Assembly (NCBI GenBank): GCA_016285575.1
Contig: JAEEQX010000010.1
Coordinates: 1-42,754 of the forward strand
Direction of reading: 5' to 3'
DNA length: 42,754 nucleotides
DNA from: Lachnospiraceae bacterium
Lineage (GTDB): Bacteria > Bacillota > Clostridia > Lachnospirales > Lachnospiraceae
Below are positions 25,710-34,365 of this stretch, one piece after another; the stretch's first letter is position 1, and every line of letters starts with the position of its first letter. The position numbers and the translations under genes are program-made. Under the pieces are notes generated by a model, which was not told the origin of the DNA, made no database searches, and saw nothing but the letters and a program-made list of their open reading frames with translations.

Positions 25710-26690
25710 ATGATAGACAACTTAAGTATGATAATAAAAATGAATATTGAATTCTTTTCGGCATTTGTAATTATGCTTATTCTTGCGCCGATTTTTATAC
25801 CCATACTTCATAAGTTTAAGTTTGGTCAGACCATCAGAAACGAGGGACCTGAATCACATCTTGTTAAGAATGGTACTCCTACTATGGGCGGTATCATGAT
25901 AATTGCAGCGTTTGCAATACCTACGATTTTATTCTTATTCGGAGAAGGTCAAAAGGAAGTGCTTTCTGCATTTTTGATGACACTTCTTTTCGGCCTCGTT
26001 GGATTTCTTGATGACTTCTTAAAAGTAAAAAAGAAAAACTCTACAGGTCTTAGAGCTTGGCAGAAGATGAGTCTTCAGATTGTATTTACTATAGCAGTCC
26101 TTGCTTATATGTACTTCTTAACTGATATACCTATGACACTCAAGGTACCTTTTGTTCCGGGACTTGAACTCAATCTTGGTATATTCATTTTGTTATTTGA
26201 TTTTATTGTTATCCTTGGTACAGATACAGGTGCTAACTTCACAGACGGACTTGATGGATTGGTAAGTAAGGTAACAATCGTAATATTAATCTTCATGTTC
26301 TTTGTAGCACTCAAGGAAGGCAATGTAATCATGTATCCCATCATGGCTATGATAGGTGCGCTTTTATCATTCCTTATCTTCAATGCTTATCCTGCCAAGG
26401 TATTCATGGGAGATACAGGTGCTCTTGCAATAGGTGGATTCGTAGCAATCTGTGCGATAATATTAAAACTTCCAATCTTTTTAATCATTATCGCATTCGT
26501 ATATGTTGCAGAGGTTGGCTCTGTTATGATGCAGGTTAGCTACTTCAAGCTTACTCATGGTAAGAGAATATTTAAGATGACTCCGATTCATCATCACTTC
26601 GAGAAGTGTGGATGGAAGGAGACCAAGGTCGTAACAGTATTTACAATCGTAACTGTAATACTTTGTATGATTGCGTACTTGGGAGTTTAA
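25710..26690 (+). CDS. mraY: Phospho-N-acetylmuramoyl-pentapeptide transferase
   Basis: Transfers phospho-MurNAc-pentapeptide to undecaprenyl phosphate, making lipid I, the first membrane step of peptidoglycan synthesis. The 326-residue protein has about ten membrane helices and the family motifs GTPTMGGIMI (near residue 53), FLDDFLKV (about 103), NFTDGLDGL (about 178) and TPIHHHFEKCGWKE (about 290). The N-terminus has roughly 20 extra residues compared with short forms. The ribosome site is AGAGGTG. It is the only peptidoglycan precursor enzyme kept in this dcw cluster: the mur ligase genes and murG that commonly flank it are absent here. Confidence 0.98.
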   Translation: MIDNLSMIIKMNIEFFSAFVIMLILAPIFIPILHKFKFGQTIRNEGPESHLVKNGTPTMGGIMIIAAFAIPTILFLFGEGQKEVLSAFLMTLLFGLVGFLDDFLKVKKKNSTGLRAWQKMSLQIVFTIAVLAYMYFLTDIPMTLKVPFVPGLELNLGIFILLFDFIVILGTDTGANFTDGLDGLVSKVTIVILIFMFFVALKEGNVIMYPIMAMIGALLSFLIFNAYPAKVFMGDTGALAIGGFVAICAIILKLPIFLIIIAFVYVAEVGSVMMQVSYFKLTHGKRIFKMTPIHHHFEKCGWKETKVVTVFTIVTVILCMIAYLGV

Positions 26691-26740
26691 TAATTTATTG
26701 TTTTCCAAAAAAGATTAATTATTTTATTTAGTGATAAAAG

Positions 26741-28048
26741 ATGAGAGAAAGAAACTCTAGAAAAAAACAGAATATGCCTGAAAAAGTTGGCGCCTTTTCG
26801 GTAAAAGGTATCGATCTGTCGATAGTTTTTATCTCTATCTTTTTGTCGATTTTCTGCCTTGTATTCGTATACTCGGCATTGGCATTTGAGCCCGGGGAGT
26901 CAAAATCTTTCCTTAAGTTTTTCACTCTTGAAAGTTCGGACAGAACATTGATAAAAACTATAGGTTATATCATAGCCGGCCTTTTTGGAATGTTCGTTCT
27001 TGCTTGGGTTAACTTCAAGGAAATGAAAGTCAAGATGCCTGCATTATATGGCGTCATTTCTAATCCCGTTATCTACTATGTTATCAGTTGCGGTATGTTT
27101 CTATTCATCGAGATTATGAAGCATGTTGGTACAGATGCAGGCGGAGAAGGTGAGAAGGCAGCCATCGTCGGCGCCGGATTCCTCTTAAAAGCAAACGGTG
27201 CTTATCGTTGGATTCATATCCCTAAGTTAGGTATTTCATTCCAGCCTTCAGAGGTTTCCAAGTTCTTACTTATTGTTTGCTTTTCAATAATGATATTCAA
27301 TGCAGGCATGTGTCTAAAGCATAAGCGAGGTATTATTCTATATCTCTTACTTGCTGCAATACCTTCATTTTTGATACTTCATTGTTCATCGGACCTTTCG
27401 AGTTCTATAGTCGTATTTGGAATCCTTTTTGTTATGATGCTTGTTGCAGGCCCTGATGTTAAGAATACAGGAGCGATACTTTTAGTTTTGATAGCTCTTG
27501 CACTTTTGGCATTCGGCATTTTGGTTCTAATGAATAGAGGCAAAGAAGAGGGTGATATTCATCCTTACCAGGCTAAGAGAATTCTCGCATGGCTCTATCC
27601 TGATGAGTATCCTGCATCTGCAGATCAGACGAATCAGGCTATGTATGCTATCGGTTCCGGCGGCTTGTTCGGCGAAGGTATCGGTAACAGTATGCAAAAG
27701 ATTAAAAAGCTTCCCGAAGCTCAGAACGATATGATCTTCGCACTTATATGTGAGGAGTTGGGACTTTTTGGAGGATTGCTGGTTATAGCACTCTACTTTG
27801 TACTGATATTCCGAATGTATATGATTGCGATTAACACCGATAACCTATTCGACAGGATGGTGGTCGTCGGTGTAATAAGTCACGTAGCATTACAGGTTGT
27901 TATTAATGTTGGCGTTGTTACGAGAATATTCCCCAATACAGGATTGCCTCTGCCTCTGATATCATCAGGTGGTAGTTCGATTCTATTTATGTATCTGGAA
28001 TTGGGACTCGTACTTAATGTGGGCAAATCAATAGAGAGAAGACAATGA
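26741..28048 (+). CDS. ftsW: Septal peptidoglycan polymerase FtsW (SEDS family)
   Basis: Glycosyltransferase that polymerises lipid II at the septum together with FtsI. The 435-residue SEDS protein has about ten membrane helices. Motifs: FQPSEVSKF, the periplasmic HPYQAKRILAWL, SGGLFGEGIGNS, EAQNDMIFALICEELGLFG, and the C-terminal FPNTGLPLPLISSGGSS. These SEDS motifs include the conserved loop Asp needed for polymerase activity. RodA is the main alternative, but the place between mraY and ftsQ fits FtsW. No strong ribosome site is visible. Its stop overlaps the ftsQ start by four bases (ATGA). Confidence 0.93.
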   Translation: MRERNSRKKQNMPEKVGAFSVKGIDLSIVFISIFLSIFCLVFVYSALAFEPGESKSFLKFFTLESSDRTLIKTIGYIIAGLFGMFVLAWVNFKEMKVKMPALYGVISNPVIYYVISCGMFLFIEIMKHVGTDAGGEGEKAAIVGAGFLLKANGAYRWIHIPKLGISFQPSEVSKFLLIVCFSIMIFNAGMCLKHKRGIILYLLLAAIPSFLILHCSSDLSSSIVVFGILFVMMLVAGPDVKNTGAILLVLIALALLAFGILVLMNRGKEEGDIHPYQAKRILAWLYPDEYPASADQTNQAMYAIGSGGLFGEGIGNSMQKIKKLPEAQNDMIFALICEELGLFGGLLVIALYFVLIFRMYMIAINTDNLFDRMVVVGVISHVALQVVINVGVVTRIFPNTGLPLPLISSGGSSILFMYLELGLVLNVGKSIERRQ

Positions 28049-29010
28049 CAGAACCCGTTAAGAAGAAAAAAAGAAAAAAGAAAAAAATAAAGTTCAAGAA
28101 TCCTTTTCTTAAAAAGTCTTCTAAGAAGAGTGATGTCAAAAAGGCTAAGAATCTCGAGAGCAACGTAACTGACTATAAGCCTAAAAAGACTAAAACTAAG
28201 CCTAAGAAGAGTAGTCCTGATGATAATCAGACTGAGAAAAAAGGATTTACCCTTCCTGAGATTAATCTCGATGGAATTACTAAGGTGGTAAAGTATAATC
28301 TCACCAAATTCATTATTCCACTGGTAGTGATATTGATTATTGGTATCTTGATTATCGCTTTTATCGAAGGATTCAAAGTTCGTACCATTACAGTTGAAGG
28401 TTCATCGCATTATACGAACGATGAGATTATCAATTACGTACTCGATTCCAAATGGTGTCAAAACACTGTATTCGTATATCTTAAGTACAAGAATAAGTCC
28501 ATAAAAGATGTCCCGTTTATCGAACAGATAGATGTTAAGATTGTGGATAGGAATACAGTTAAGATTAACGTATATGAAAAGTACGTGGCGGGCTGTGTAT
28601 CAGCGCTTGGTAACTACGTATACTTTGATAATGACGGTAAGATAGTAGAAATCTCTTCCACAAGAACTGCCAATATACCGGTAGTTACAGGCCTTAACTT
28701 CGATCATTTTGAGTTGTATGAACCGCTTCCTGTAGAGAATTCCGATGTATTTGATTCGATTCTTACAGTTACCAAGCTTCTTAACAAATACAATCTTAAT
28801 GCGGATATCATTTATTTTGGCGAAGCAGGAGAGATTACGATCTTCTTTGGAGAAGCGAGAGTAAGCATCGGAGATACTTCCAATCTTGATGAAAAGTTCA
28901 TGGCGCTTCCCATGATTTTACCTAGCCTTGAAGGCAAAAAAGGCGTGCTCCATATGGAGAAATATACAGCCAAAAATGCGGATGTCGTATTCAATATAGA
29001 TACTGATTAA
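28045..29010 (+). CDS. ftsQ: Cell division protein FtsQ/DivIB
   Basis: Bitopic septum protein that scaffolds the FtsL-FtsB complex. The 321 residues start with an extremely basic cytoplasmic region of about 80 residues (KKKKRKKKKIKFKNPF and later lysine clusters), then one membrane helix (FIIPLVVILIIGILIIAFI), a POTRA domain (FKVRTITVEGSSHYTNDEII through VDRNTVKINVYE) and the FtsQ beta domain. The start overlaps ftsW by four bases, so translation is coupled. The long A-rich stretch encoding the lysines (28,055-28,095) is a possible slippage site. ftsZ follows after a 130-base gap that probably holds its own promoter. Confidence 0.92.
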   Translation: MTEPVKKKKRKKKKIKFKNPFLKKSSKKSDVKKAKNLESNVTDYKPKKTKTKPKKSSPDDNQTEKKGFTLPEINLDGITKVVKYNLTKFIIPLVVILIIGILIIAFIEGFKVRTITVEGSSHYTNDEIINYVLDSKWCQNTVFVYLKYKNKSIKDVPFIEQIDVKIVDRNTVKINVYEKYVAGCVSALGNYVYFDNDGKIVEISSTRTANIPVVTGLNFDHFELYEPLPVENSDVFDSILTVTKLLNKYNLNADIIYFGEAGEITIFFGEARVSIGDTSNLDEKFMALPMILPSLEGKKGVLHMEKYTAKNADVVFNIDTD

Positions 29011-29039
29011 AAGACAGTAATAAAATATGACAAAAAACA

Positions 29040-29068
29040 TTGCTTTATTTGGCTAAAAATTGTAAAAT
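29040..29068 (+). promoter_or_regulatory. Candidate ftsZ promoter
   Basis: TTGCTT (29040-29045), 17 bases and TAAAAT (29063-29068) form a plausible sigma-A promoter in the AT-rich 132-base gap before ftsZ. Other AT-rich pairings in the gap are possible, for example TTGTAT with TATATT closer to the gene. Confidence 0.4.
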
Positions 29069-29142
29069 AACAATATATGTGTGAAAATTTGTATATATTT
29101 CTATAAATTGTATATTACATAATGTGTCGAGGAGGAGTAGAA

Positions 29143-30333
29143 ATGTCCCAGGTTATGTCTATTGAGATTAAACCAAACGAATTTAACGTAGTTGCCCGTA
29201 TTATAGTTGTCGGTGTCGGCGGTGCTGGTAACAACGCTGTCAACAGAATGATTGACGACAACGTACAGGGTGTCGAATTTATAGGTATTAACACAGATAA
29301 GCAGGATTTAGCTTGTTGTAAGGCTCCCAAGCTTATCGGAATAGGCGAAAGACTTACTAAGGGACTTGGTGCAGGCGGTGATCCTACAATCGGTGAAGGC
29401 GCTGCCAAGGAAAGCGTAGATGAACTCGAAGCTGCATTAACAGGTGCTGACATGGTATTCGTTACTTGCGGTATGGGTGGTGGTACAGGTACAGGTGCTG
29501 CTCCTATCGTAGCTCAGATTGCCAAGGAACTCGGAATCCTTACAGTTGGTATCGTAACCAAGCCTTTCTCTTTTGAAGGTGCTGTTCGTGAGAGATACGC
29601 GGAAGAAGGTATTGCTAAGCTTCGTGAAGTAGTTGACTCGATTATCATTATTAAGAATGACAATATATTCAAGGTTGCAGATGATGATATGGATGCTAAG
29701 ATGGCTATGAAGAAGGCCGATGAGATTCTCGAGCATTCACTTTCAGGTATTACTGATATCATCAACAGACAGGGTGATTTCAACCTCGACTTCGCAGACC
29801 TTAAGAAGGCTATGACCAATAAGGGTGATATCTACATCGGTATCGGTCAGGCTTCAGGTGATAACAAGGGTATCGATGCTTGTAACCTTGCTATCGAAAA
29901 TCAGATTCTTGAGACAGATATCGTCGGTGCATCCGATGTTGTATATTATGTACAGGGTAAGGTTAAGTTCAAAGACTTTACCGGTGTTGGTAAGAGATTA
30001 CTTGAAAAGTGCGGTTCACAGGCTAACGTATTCGGTGGTTTCCTCTCAGAGGACAATGGTTCCGATTCATGTACAGTTACTGTTATCGCTACAGGACTTC
30101 ATGCAGAAGAAGGCCTCTCAAGACGTGCACAGATTAAACCCGCTCCTGTTCCCCGTTCAGTTGAGAATGCTGCACAGCCCGGCGCTAGAACAGTTGCACC
30201 TCTTAAGCCTCGTGTAAGTGTAGGACAGCCTGTTAGAAAGCCCATGGTTGATGAATCCAGAATCGTAAGAAGAAGTGAAGGCGAAAAGATTACCGTTCCT
30301 ACTTTCGTCAGAAAAAACAGTAAAGAAGAATAG
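29143..30333 (+). CDS. ftsZ: Cell division GTPase FtsZ
   Basis: Tubulin homologue that forms the division ring and treadmills to guide septal synthesis. The 396-residue protein has the nucleotide-binding [13 protein letters not shown], the tubulin signature GGGTGTG (residues 112-118), the catalytic loop segment [11 protein letters not shown], a variable linker, and the C-terminal peptide [12 protein letters not shown], which binds partners such as SepF. ATG 29143 is chosen because GGAGGAG lies at 29131-29137; an in-frame ATG at 29122 would add MCRGGVE translated from the ribosome site itself. There is no ftsA upstream, as in many Clostridia. nrdR begins 14 bases after the stop. Confidence 0.99.
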   Translation: MSQVMSIEIKPNEFNVVARIIVVGVGGAGNNAVNRMIDDNVQGVEFIGINTDKQDLACCKAPKLIGIGERLTKGLGAGGDPTIGEGAAKESVDELEAALTGADMVFVTCGMGGGTGTGAAPIVAQIAKELGILTVGIVTKPFSFEGAVRERYAEEGIAKLREVVDSIIIIKNDNIFKVADDDMDAKMAMKKADEILEHSLSGITDIINRQGDFNLDFADLKKAMTNKGDIYIGIGQASGDNKGIDACNLAIENQILETDIVGASDVVYYVQGKVKFKDFTGVGKRLLEKCGSQANVFGGFLSEDNGSDSCTVTVIATGLHAEEGLSRRAQIKPAPVPRSVENAAQPGARTVAPLKPRVSVGQPVRKPMVDESRIVRRSEGEKITVPTFVRKNSKEE

Positions 30334-30347
30334 GAGAACGTTCGAAC

Positions 30348-30797
30348 ATGAAATGTCCTTTTTGCAATCACGAGAACACCAGAGTTATTGATTCAAGACC
30401 TGTAGAAGACAAGAACTCAATCAGACGTAGAAGAGTATGTGACGAGTGCCAGAAGAGATTCACCACATACGAACAGATAGAGACGATACCTCTTATCGTT
30501 AGAAAGAAAGACAATAACAGAGAAGCTTACAATCGTAAGAAGATTGAAGACGGTATCTTGAGAGCATGTCATAAAAGACCTGTATCCGCCGCTCAGATTA
30601 GAGATCTTGTAGATGAGATAGAGACCGAAATCTTCTGCAATGAAGATAAAGAGGTTGGTTCAGATACAATCGGCGAATTAATCATGGACAAGCTCAAAGA
30701 TCTTGATCCCGTTGCATACGTTCGTTTCGCATCCGTTTACAGAGAATTCAAGGATGTAAACACATTTATGGATGAATTGAAAAAGATGCTCAATTAG
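30348..30797 (+). CDS. nrdR: Ribonucleotide reductase regulator NrdR
   Basis: Zinc-ribbon and ATP-cone repressor that senses ATP/dATP and controls ribonucleotide reductase genes. The 149-residue protein is standard length: CPFC and CDEC metal-binding pairs within the first 36 residues, the basic RRRRVC segment between them, FTTYEQIE, then an ATP-cone domain starting PLIVRKKDNNREAYNRKKI. It follows ftsZ closely and ends in a strong terminator, so it probably shares the ftsZ transcript. No NrdR box or reductase gene is seen in the window. Confidence 0.98.
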   Translation: MKCPFCNHENTRVIDSRPVEDKNSIRRRRVCDECQKRFTTYEQIETIPLIVRKKDNNREAYNRKKIEDGILRACHKRPVSAAQIRDLVDEIETEIFCNEDKEVGSDTIGELIMDKLKDLDPVAYVRFASVYREFKDVNTFMDELKKMLN

Positions 30798-30805
30798 TAC
30801 AAATC

Positions 30806-30828
30806 GGGACCGTAATACGGTCCCTTTT
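30806..30828 (+). terminator. Terminator after nrdR
   Basis: GGGACCGTA pairs with TACGGTCCC, then TTTT. Outer ACAAA and TTTGT bases extend the stem. It separates the division genes from the peptide transporter operon. Confidence 0.92.
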
Positions 30829-30860
30829 GTAAATAAAAAATTATAGAAAGGATTTGAGTA

Positions 30861-32375
30861 ATGAAAAGAATCAAATCAATCGTTCTTTTTTGCTTACTCA
30901 CTTTGACTACTGTACTGTGTGCATGCACAGATGGCAAGAACAAGGCATCCGACTCTATAACTATTGGAATCGCTCAGGACATTGATGACAGTCTTGACCC
31001 CCACAAGATGGTGGCGGCAGGAACTAAGGAAATCTTCTTCAATGTATTCGAGGGATTGGTAAAACCTGATAGTGATGGAAATATCGTGCCTGCAGTAGCA
31101 GAGAGTGTAGAAGTATCAGAGGACAAACTCACTTACACTTTTAAACTTAGAAAAGGAATCAAGTTCCACGACGGATCGGCAGTCACGATTGAAGACGTAA
31201 AATATTCGGTCGATAAATTTGCCGGACGTAACGGAGAGGAACCCAGGACTTCGGCTTTTCTTAATATATCAGAGGTTAATGTCTTAACTGATGATACCAT
31301 TGAAATTAAGCTTAATAATCCTGATTCGGACTTCCTTTCATACTTGGCAAGTGTTGAGGCTGCTATTATACCTAAAAGCAACGCTAACTTAGATACAGTT
31401 GCTATTGGTACAGGACCTTACAAGTATGTATCACGTATACCTCTTCAGAATGTAGTATTCGAGAAATTCGACGATTACTGGGGAGAAAAGGCTGATATCA
31501 AGAATGTTACTTTCAAGATATGCACCAATGCTGATACAATCGCAATGGAATTAGAGGGTGGCACAATTGATATGTGCGTTCACCTTACTAATGGACAGAG
31601 ACTTCAGCTTGATAAGGAGAGATTCGATGTGTACGAAGGTACCATGAATCTCGTTCAGGCTTTATATCTTAACCATGAGTACGAGCCCTTCCAGGATGAG
31701 AACGTAAGAAAGGCTATGAATTACGTTACTGATTCCAAGGAAGTTATGGATTATGTATCAAACGGTGCCGGTGAAGCAATCGGTACAAGCGTATATCCTA
31801 ACTTTGGCAAGTACTTTGATGAGACTTTGGTAGATACATATGCTACTGATGTTGAAAAAGCTAAGGAGTGCATGGCTAAGAGTGCTTATCCTGATGGCTT
31901 TGATATGACTATTACAGTTCCCAAGAACTACGATCAGCACGTTGATACAGCACTTGTTCTTAAGAATGAACTCGAGCTTATCGGTATCAATGTAACTATC
32001 GAGACAGTAGATTGGGATACATGGCTTTCAGATGTATACATGGGCAGAAAATATCAGTCAACAGTTATCGGTGTAGATGCTGCCAACCTTTCTGCCAATG
32101 CATTGCTTGCAAGATTCCGTTCAGATGCGGATAATAACTTTACCAATTACAACAATTCCAAGTATGATGAAGTATTTGATAAAGCCAATGCAGCAAGTAC
32201 AGATGAAGAAGCAACCAAGTACTTCAAAGAGTGTGCTAAGATACTCAATGAAGATGCTGCTAACGTATATATTCAGGACCTTCCTGATTTTGTAGCTCTT
32301 AATAAAAACTATGAAGGATATGTATTCTATCCTTTATATGTAATGGATATAGCGAAGATTAAGGCGGTAAAATAA
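30861..32375 (+). CDS. Peptide ABC importer substrate-binding lipoprotein (SBP_bac_5)
   Basis: Surface binding protein for an Opp/Dpp-type importer. The 504-residue protein has a signal peptide with lipobox LCAC ending at Cys22, then the family-5 fold: IGIAQDIDDSLDPHKMVA, a typical GLVKPDSDGNIVPAVAES segment, YTFKLRKGIKFHDGS and the mid-protein VAIGTGPYKYV. AAAGGA precedes the ATG. It starts 33 bases after the nrdR terminator, so a promoter must lie in that AT-rich gap or upstream transcription reads through. It ends three bases before the first permease gene. Peptides are the usual ligand, but the PseG-like gene within the operon leaves glycopeptides or sugars possible. Confidence 0.93.
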   Translation: MKRIKSIVLFCLLTLTTVLCACTDGKNKASDSITIGIAQDIDDSLDPHKMVAAGTKEIFFNVFEGLVKPDSDGNIVPAVAESVEVSEDKLTYTFKLRKGIKFHDGSAVTIEDVKYSVDKFAGRNGEEPRTSAFLNISEVNVLTDDTIEIKLNNPDSDFLSYLASVEAAIIPKSNANLDTVAIGTGPYKYVSRIPLQNVVFEKFDDYWGEKADIKNVTFKICTNADTIAMELEGGTIDMCVHLTNGQRLQLDKERFDVYEGTMNLVQALYLNHEYEPFQDENVRKAMNYVTDSKEVMDYVSNGAGEAIGTSVYPNFGKYFDETLVDTYATDVEKAKECMAKSAYPDGFDMTITVPKNYDQHVDTALVLKNELELIGINVTIETVDWDTWLSDVYMGRKYQSTVIGVDAANLSANALLARFRSDADNNFTNYNNSKYDEVFDKANAASTDEEATKYFKECAKILNEDAANVYIQDLPDFVALNKNYEGYVFYPLYVMDIAKIKAVK

Positions 32376-32378
32376 TCA

Positions 32379-33323
32379 ATGGCTAAGTATATAATCAAAA
32401 AGCTTATACTTCTGATTATTACGTTGATTATTACAAGTTTTGTTATATTTTTGATATTTGAGCTTGTTCCCGGTGACCCGGTTCTTGATAAACTGGGTAC
32501 CCGGGCAACACCCGAGAGTGTGGAAGCACTCAGAATACAGTATGGTCTCAACAGACCTTTTATAGTAAGATATTTGTCTTTCATCAAAGGAGTTGTAACA
32601 CTTGATTTTGGTACATCCTATACATATGGAATCAATGTGTCGACACTTCTTCGTGAAAAACTGGTTATAAACTTTTTTCTGTCTTTAATATCGATTGCAT
32701 TTGTGATACTCGTATCGATACCGTTAGGTATATATACGGCTAAGCATACGGGTGGATTTCTTGACAGAGTGTTAAGTGTCTTGAATCAATCATCAATGTC
32801 AATTCCTTCTTTCGTGCTTGGATTATTCGTGACTTTCTTTTTCGGAATGGTATTGAAATGGTTCAGACCGGGCGGTTACGTATCTTATAAGGCTAACTTT
32901 TTAGCTTTTATATTCTTTATGATATTCCCCGCACTTTCACTTGCTCTGCCCAAGATTGCTATGTGCATGCGACTTCTTAAAAGTAATATATTGGAAGAAG
33001 CCGGCAAGGACTATGCAATGAGCGCATATGCAAGAGGTAATGATACGACATCACTTCTCTATAGACATGTACTTAAGAATGCCGCAATGCCGACAATTAC
33101 TTTTATAGGTATGATAGCAGCGGATATGATATGTGCAGGTATAGTTATAGAGCAGGTGTTCTCGATACCGGGACTCGGTCAGATGCTTATTAATTCGATT
33201 ATGACGAGAGATTATCCTGTTGTTGAGGCAGAAGTTATGATGATTGCAGTATTTATTATGGTCATTAGTTTTATAACTGATATAATTCATGCTTGCTTGG
33301 ATCCGAGGGTTAGAGTGTTCTGA
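32379..33323 (+). CDS. oppB: Peptide ABC importer permease, OppB/DppB type
   Basis: Membrane subunit of the importer, 314 residues. The N-terminal KKLILLIITLIITSFVIFL helix, the periplasmic VPGDPVLDKLGTRATPE region and LRIQYGLNRPFIVRYLSF are family hallmarks. The EAA loop is in EEAGKDYAMSAYARGNDTTS, and the C-terminal helix ends with ACLDPRVRVF, the standard end of OppB proteins. The ribosome site lies inside the end of the preceding gene. A PseG-like gene starts 17 bases downstream, separating the two permease genes that are normally adjacent. Confidence 0.95.
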   Translation: MAKYIIKKLILLIITLIITSFVIFLIFELVPGDPVLDKLGTRATPESVEALRIQYGLNRPFIVRYLSFIKGVVTLDFGTSYTYGINVSTLLREKLVINFFLSLISIAFVILVSIPLGIYTAKHTGGFLDRVLSVLNQSSMSIPSFVLGLFVTFFFGMVLKWFRPGGYVSYKANFLAFIFFMIFPALSLALPKIAMCMRLLKSNILEEAGKDYAMSAYARGNDTTSLLYRHVLKNAAMPTITFIGMIAADMICAGIVIEQVFSIPGLGQMLINSIMTRDYPVVEAEVMMIAVFIMVISFITDIIHACLDPRVRVF

Positions 33324-33339
33324 CTGTGAGGTGGATAAA

Positions 33340-34365
33340 ATGATTGTATTCAGGGTAGATGCCAATTCGATGATCGGAAAAGTGCATATGAAGAGATGCA
33401 TCAATATTGCCAGGGCTGTGAAGATGGCCGGCGAGAGCGTGCTCTTTGTTACCAGAGAAGATTCCGATACGAGTTTGCTTGAGTCCAATTTCATTGATTT
33501 CAGACTTGTACCATCAATGAAGCTTGGTAGCGAAAAGGCTATCAGTCTGCTCAAGGATATAATCACAGAAGTGAATTCCAAGACAGTAGTTATAGACAGT
33601 TATGACGTATCCAACGTTGCGTTCAAGTCTCTTCGTGAGATATGCAAGGTTGTCCTCATAGAAGATTATTATTACGAGACATATGATGTTGATTGCATCA
33701 TCAATTACAATCTCTATGCGGATAAGATAGATTATATGAGTAAGTATCCGTCCAATGTGGAATTACTCCTTGGTACGGATTATGCACCATATTTATCAAT
33801 AGGTGCAGGAGTATCTTCTTTTAAGAGTAGTTATGAGATTAACTCAATTCTCTTATATACAGGAGAACTTGATACACACGAACTTGCTCCCGGTATTGTT
33901 GAGTGTCTTTTGGATACCATCGATGATAACGTGAGAATTCGTGTTATGACGACTAAGAATGCCACTACCAGAGATATCCTCTACAAGATGAGTAATTCAT
34001 CTTCGCAGATTATTATCGAGCAGGATACCTCAGGATTCGATAAGGTGGCTAAGACATGCGATATGGCAGTAACGGTTGCTGATTTACAGTGCTACGATTT
34101 ACTTAGCTACAATCTGCCTTGTTGCGTATATATGAGTGATTATTCACAGAACTTGCTCTTTAGCGCATTAACCAATGCCAACCTTATGACATTTGGCGGA
34201 GATTATATTAAAAAGAGCAACAGATTTTATGGCGAATTATGCGATGGTGTTAATAAGCTTCTTGAGATTGATACCAGAGATACGATTCGCGAGAACATTG
34301 CTAAGCTTAACTTGGGAAAAGGCGCAGTGCATATAGCTGAAGCCATTATGAAATATGAAAAATAA
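33340..34365 (+). CDS. PseG/SpsG-like nucleotide-sugar hydrolase or glycosyltransferase, inside the opp operon
   Basis: A 341-residue GT-B-fold protein resembling PseG (UDP-2,4-diacetamido-trideoxy-altrose hydrolase of pseudaminic acid synthesis) and SpsG. The N-terminus IVFRVDANSMIGKVHMKRC matches the PseG start RxDxSxxxGxGHxxRC, with the catalytic-type histidine at His16, although the usual GTGH reads GKVH. Later family-like pieces are VVIDSYDVSN, VVLIEDYYYE, the INYN segment and LLLGTDYAPYL. The C-terminal half (about 170-341) is divergent. ATG 33340 follows GTGAGGTGG. It lies 17 bases after oppB and overlaps oppC by 11 bases, so it is a true operon member. No pseudaminic or legionaminic acid genes are present in the window, so the substrate is unknown. 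Hydrolysis or transfer on an imported or surface sugar is inference only. Confidence 0.65.
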   Translation: MIVFRVDANSMIGKVHMKRCINIARAVKMAGESVLFVTREDSDTSLLESNFIDFRLVPSMKLGSEKAISLLKDIITEVNSKTVVIDSYDVSNVAFKSLREICKVVLIEDYYYETYDVDCIINYNLYADKIDYMSKYPSNVELLLGTDYAPYLSIGAGVSSFKSSYEINSILLYTGELDTHELAPGIVECLLDTIDDNVRIRVMTTKNATTRDILYKMSNSSSQIIIEQDTSGFDKVAKTCDMAVTVADLQCYDLLSYNLPCCVYMSDYSQNLLFSALTNANLMTFGGDYIKKSNRFYGELCDGVNKLLEIDTRDTIRENIAKLNLGKGAVHIAEAIMKYEK

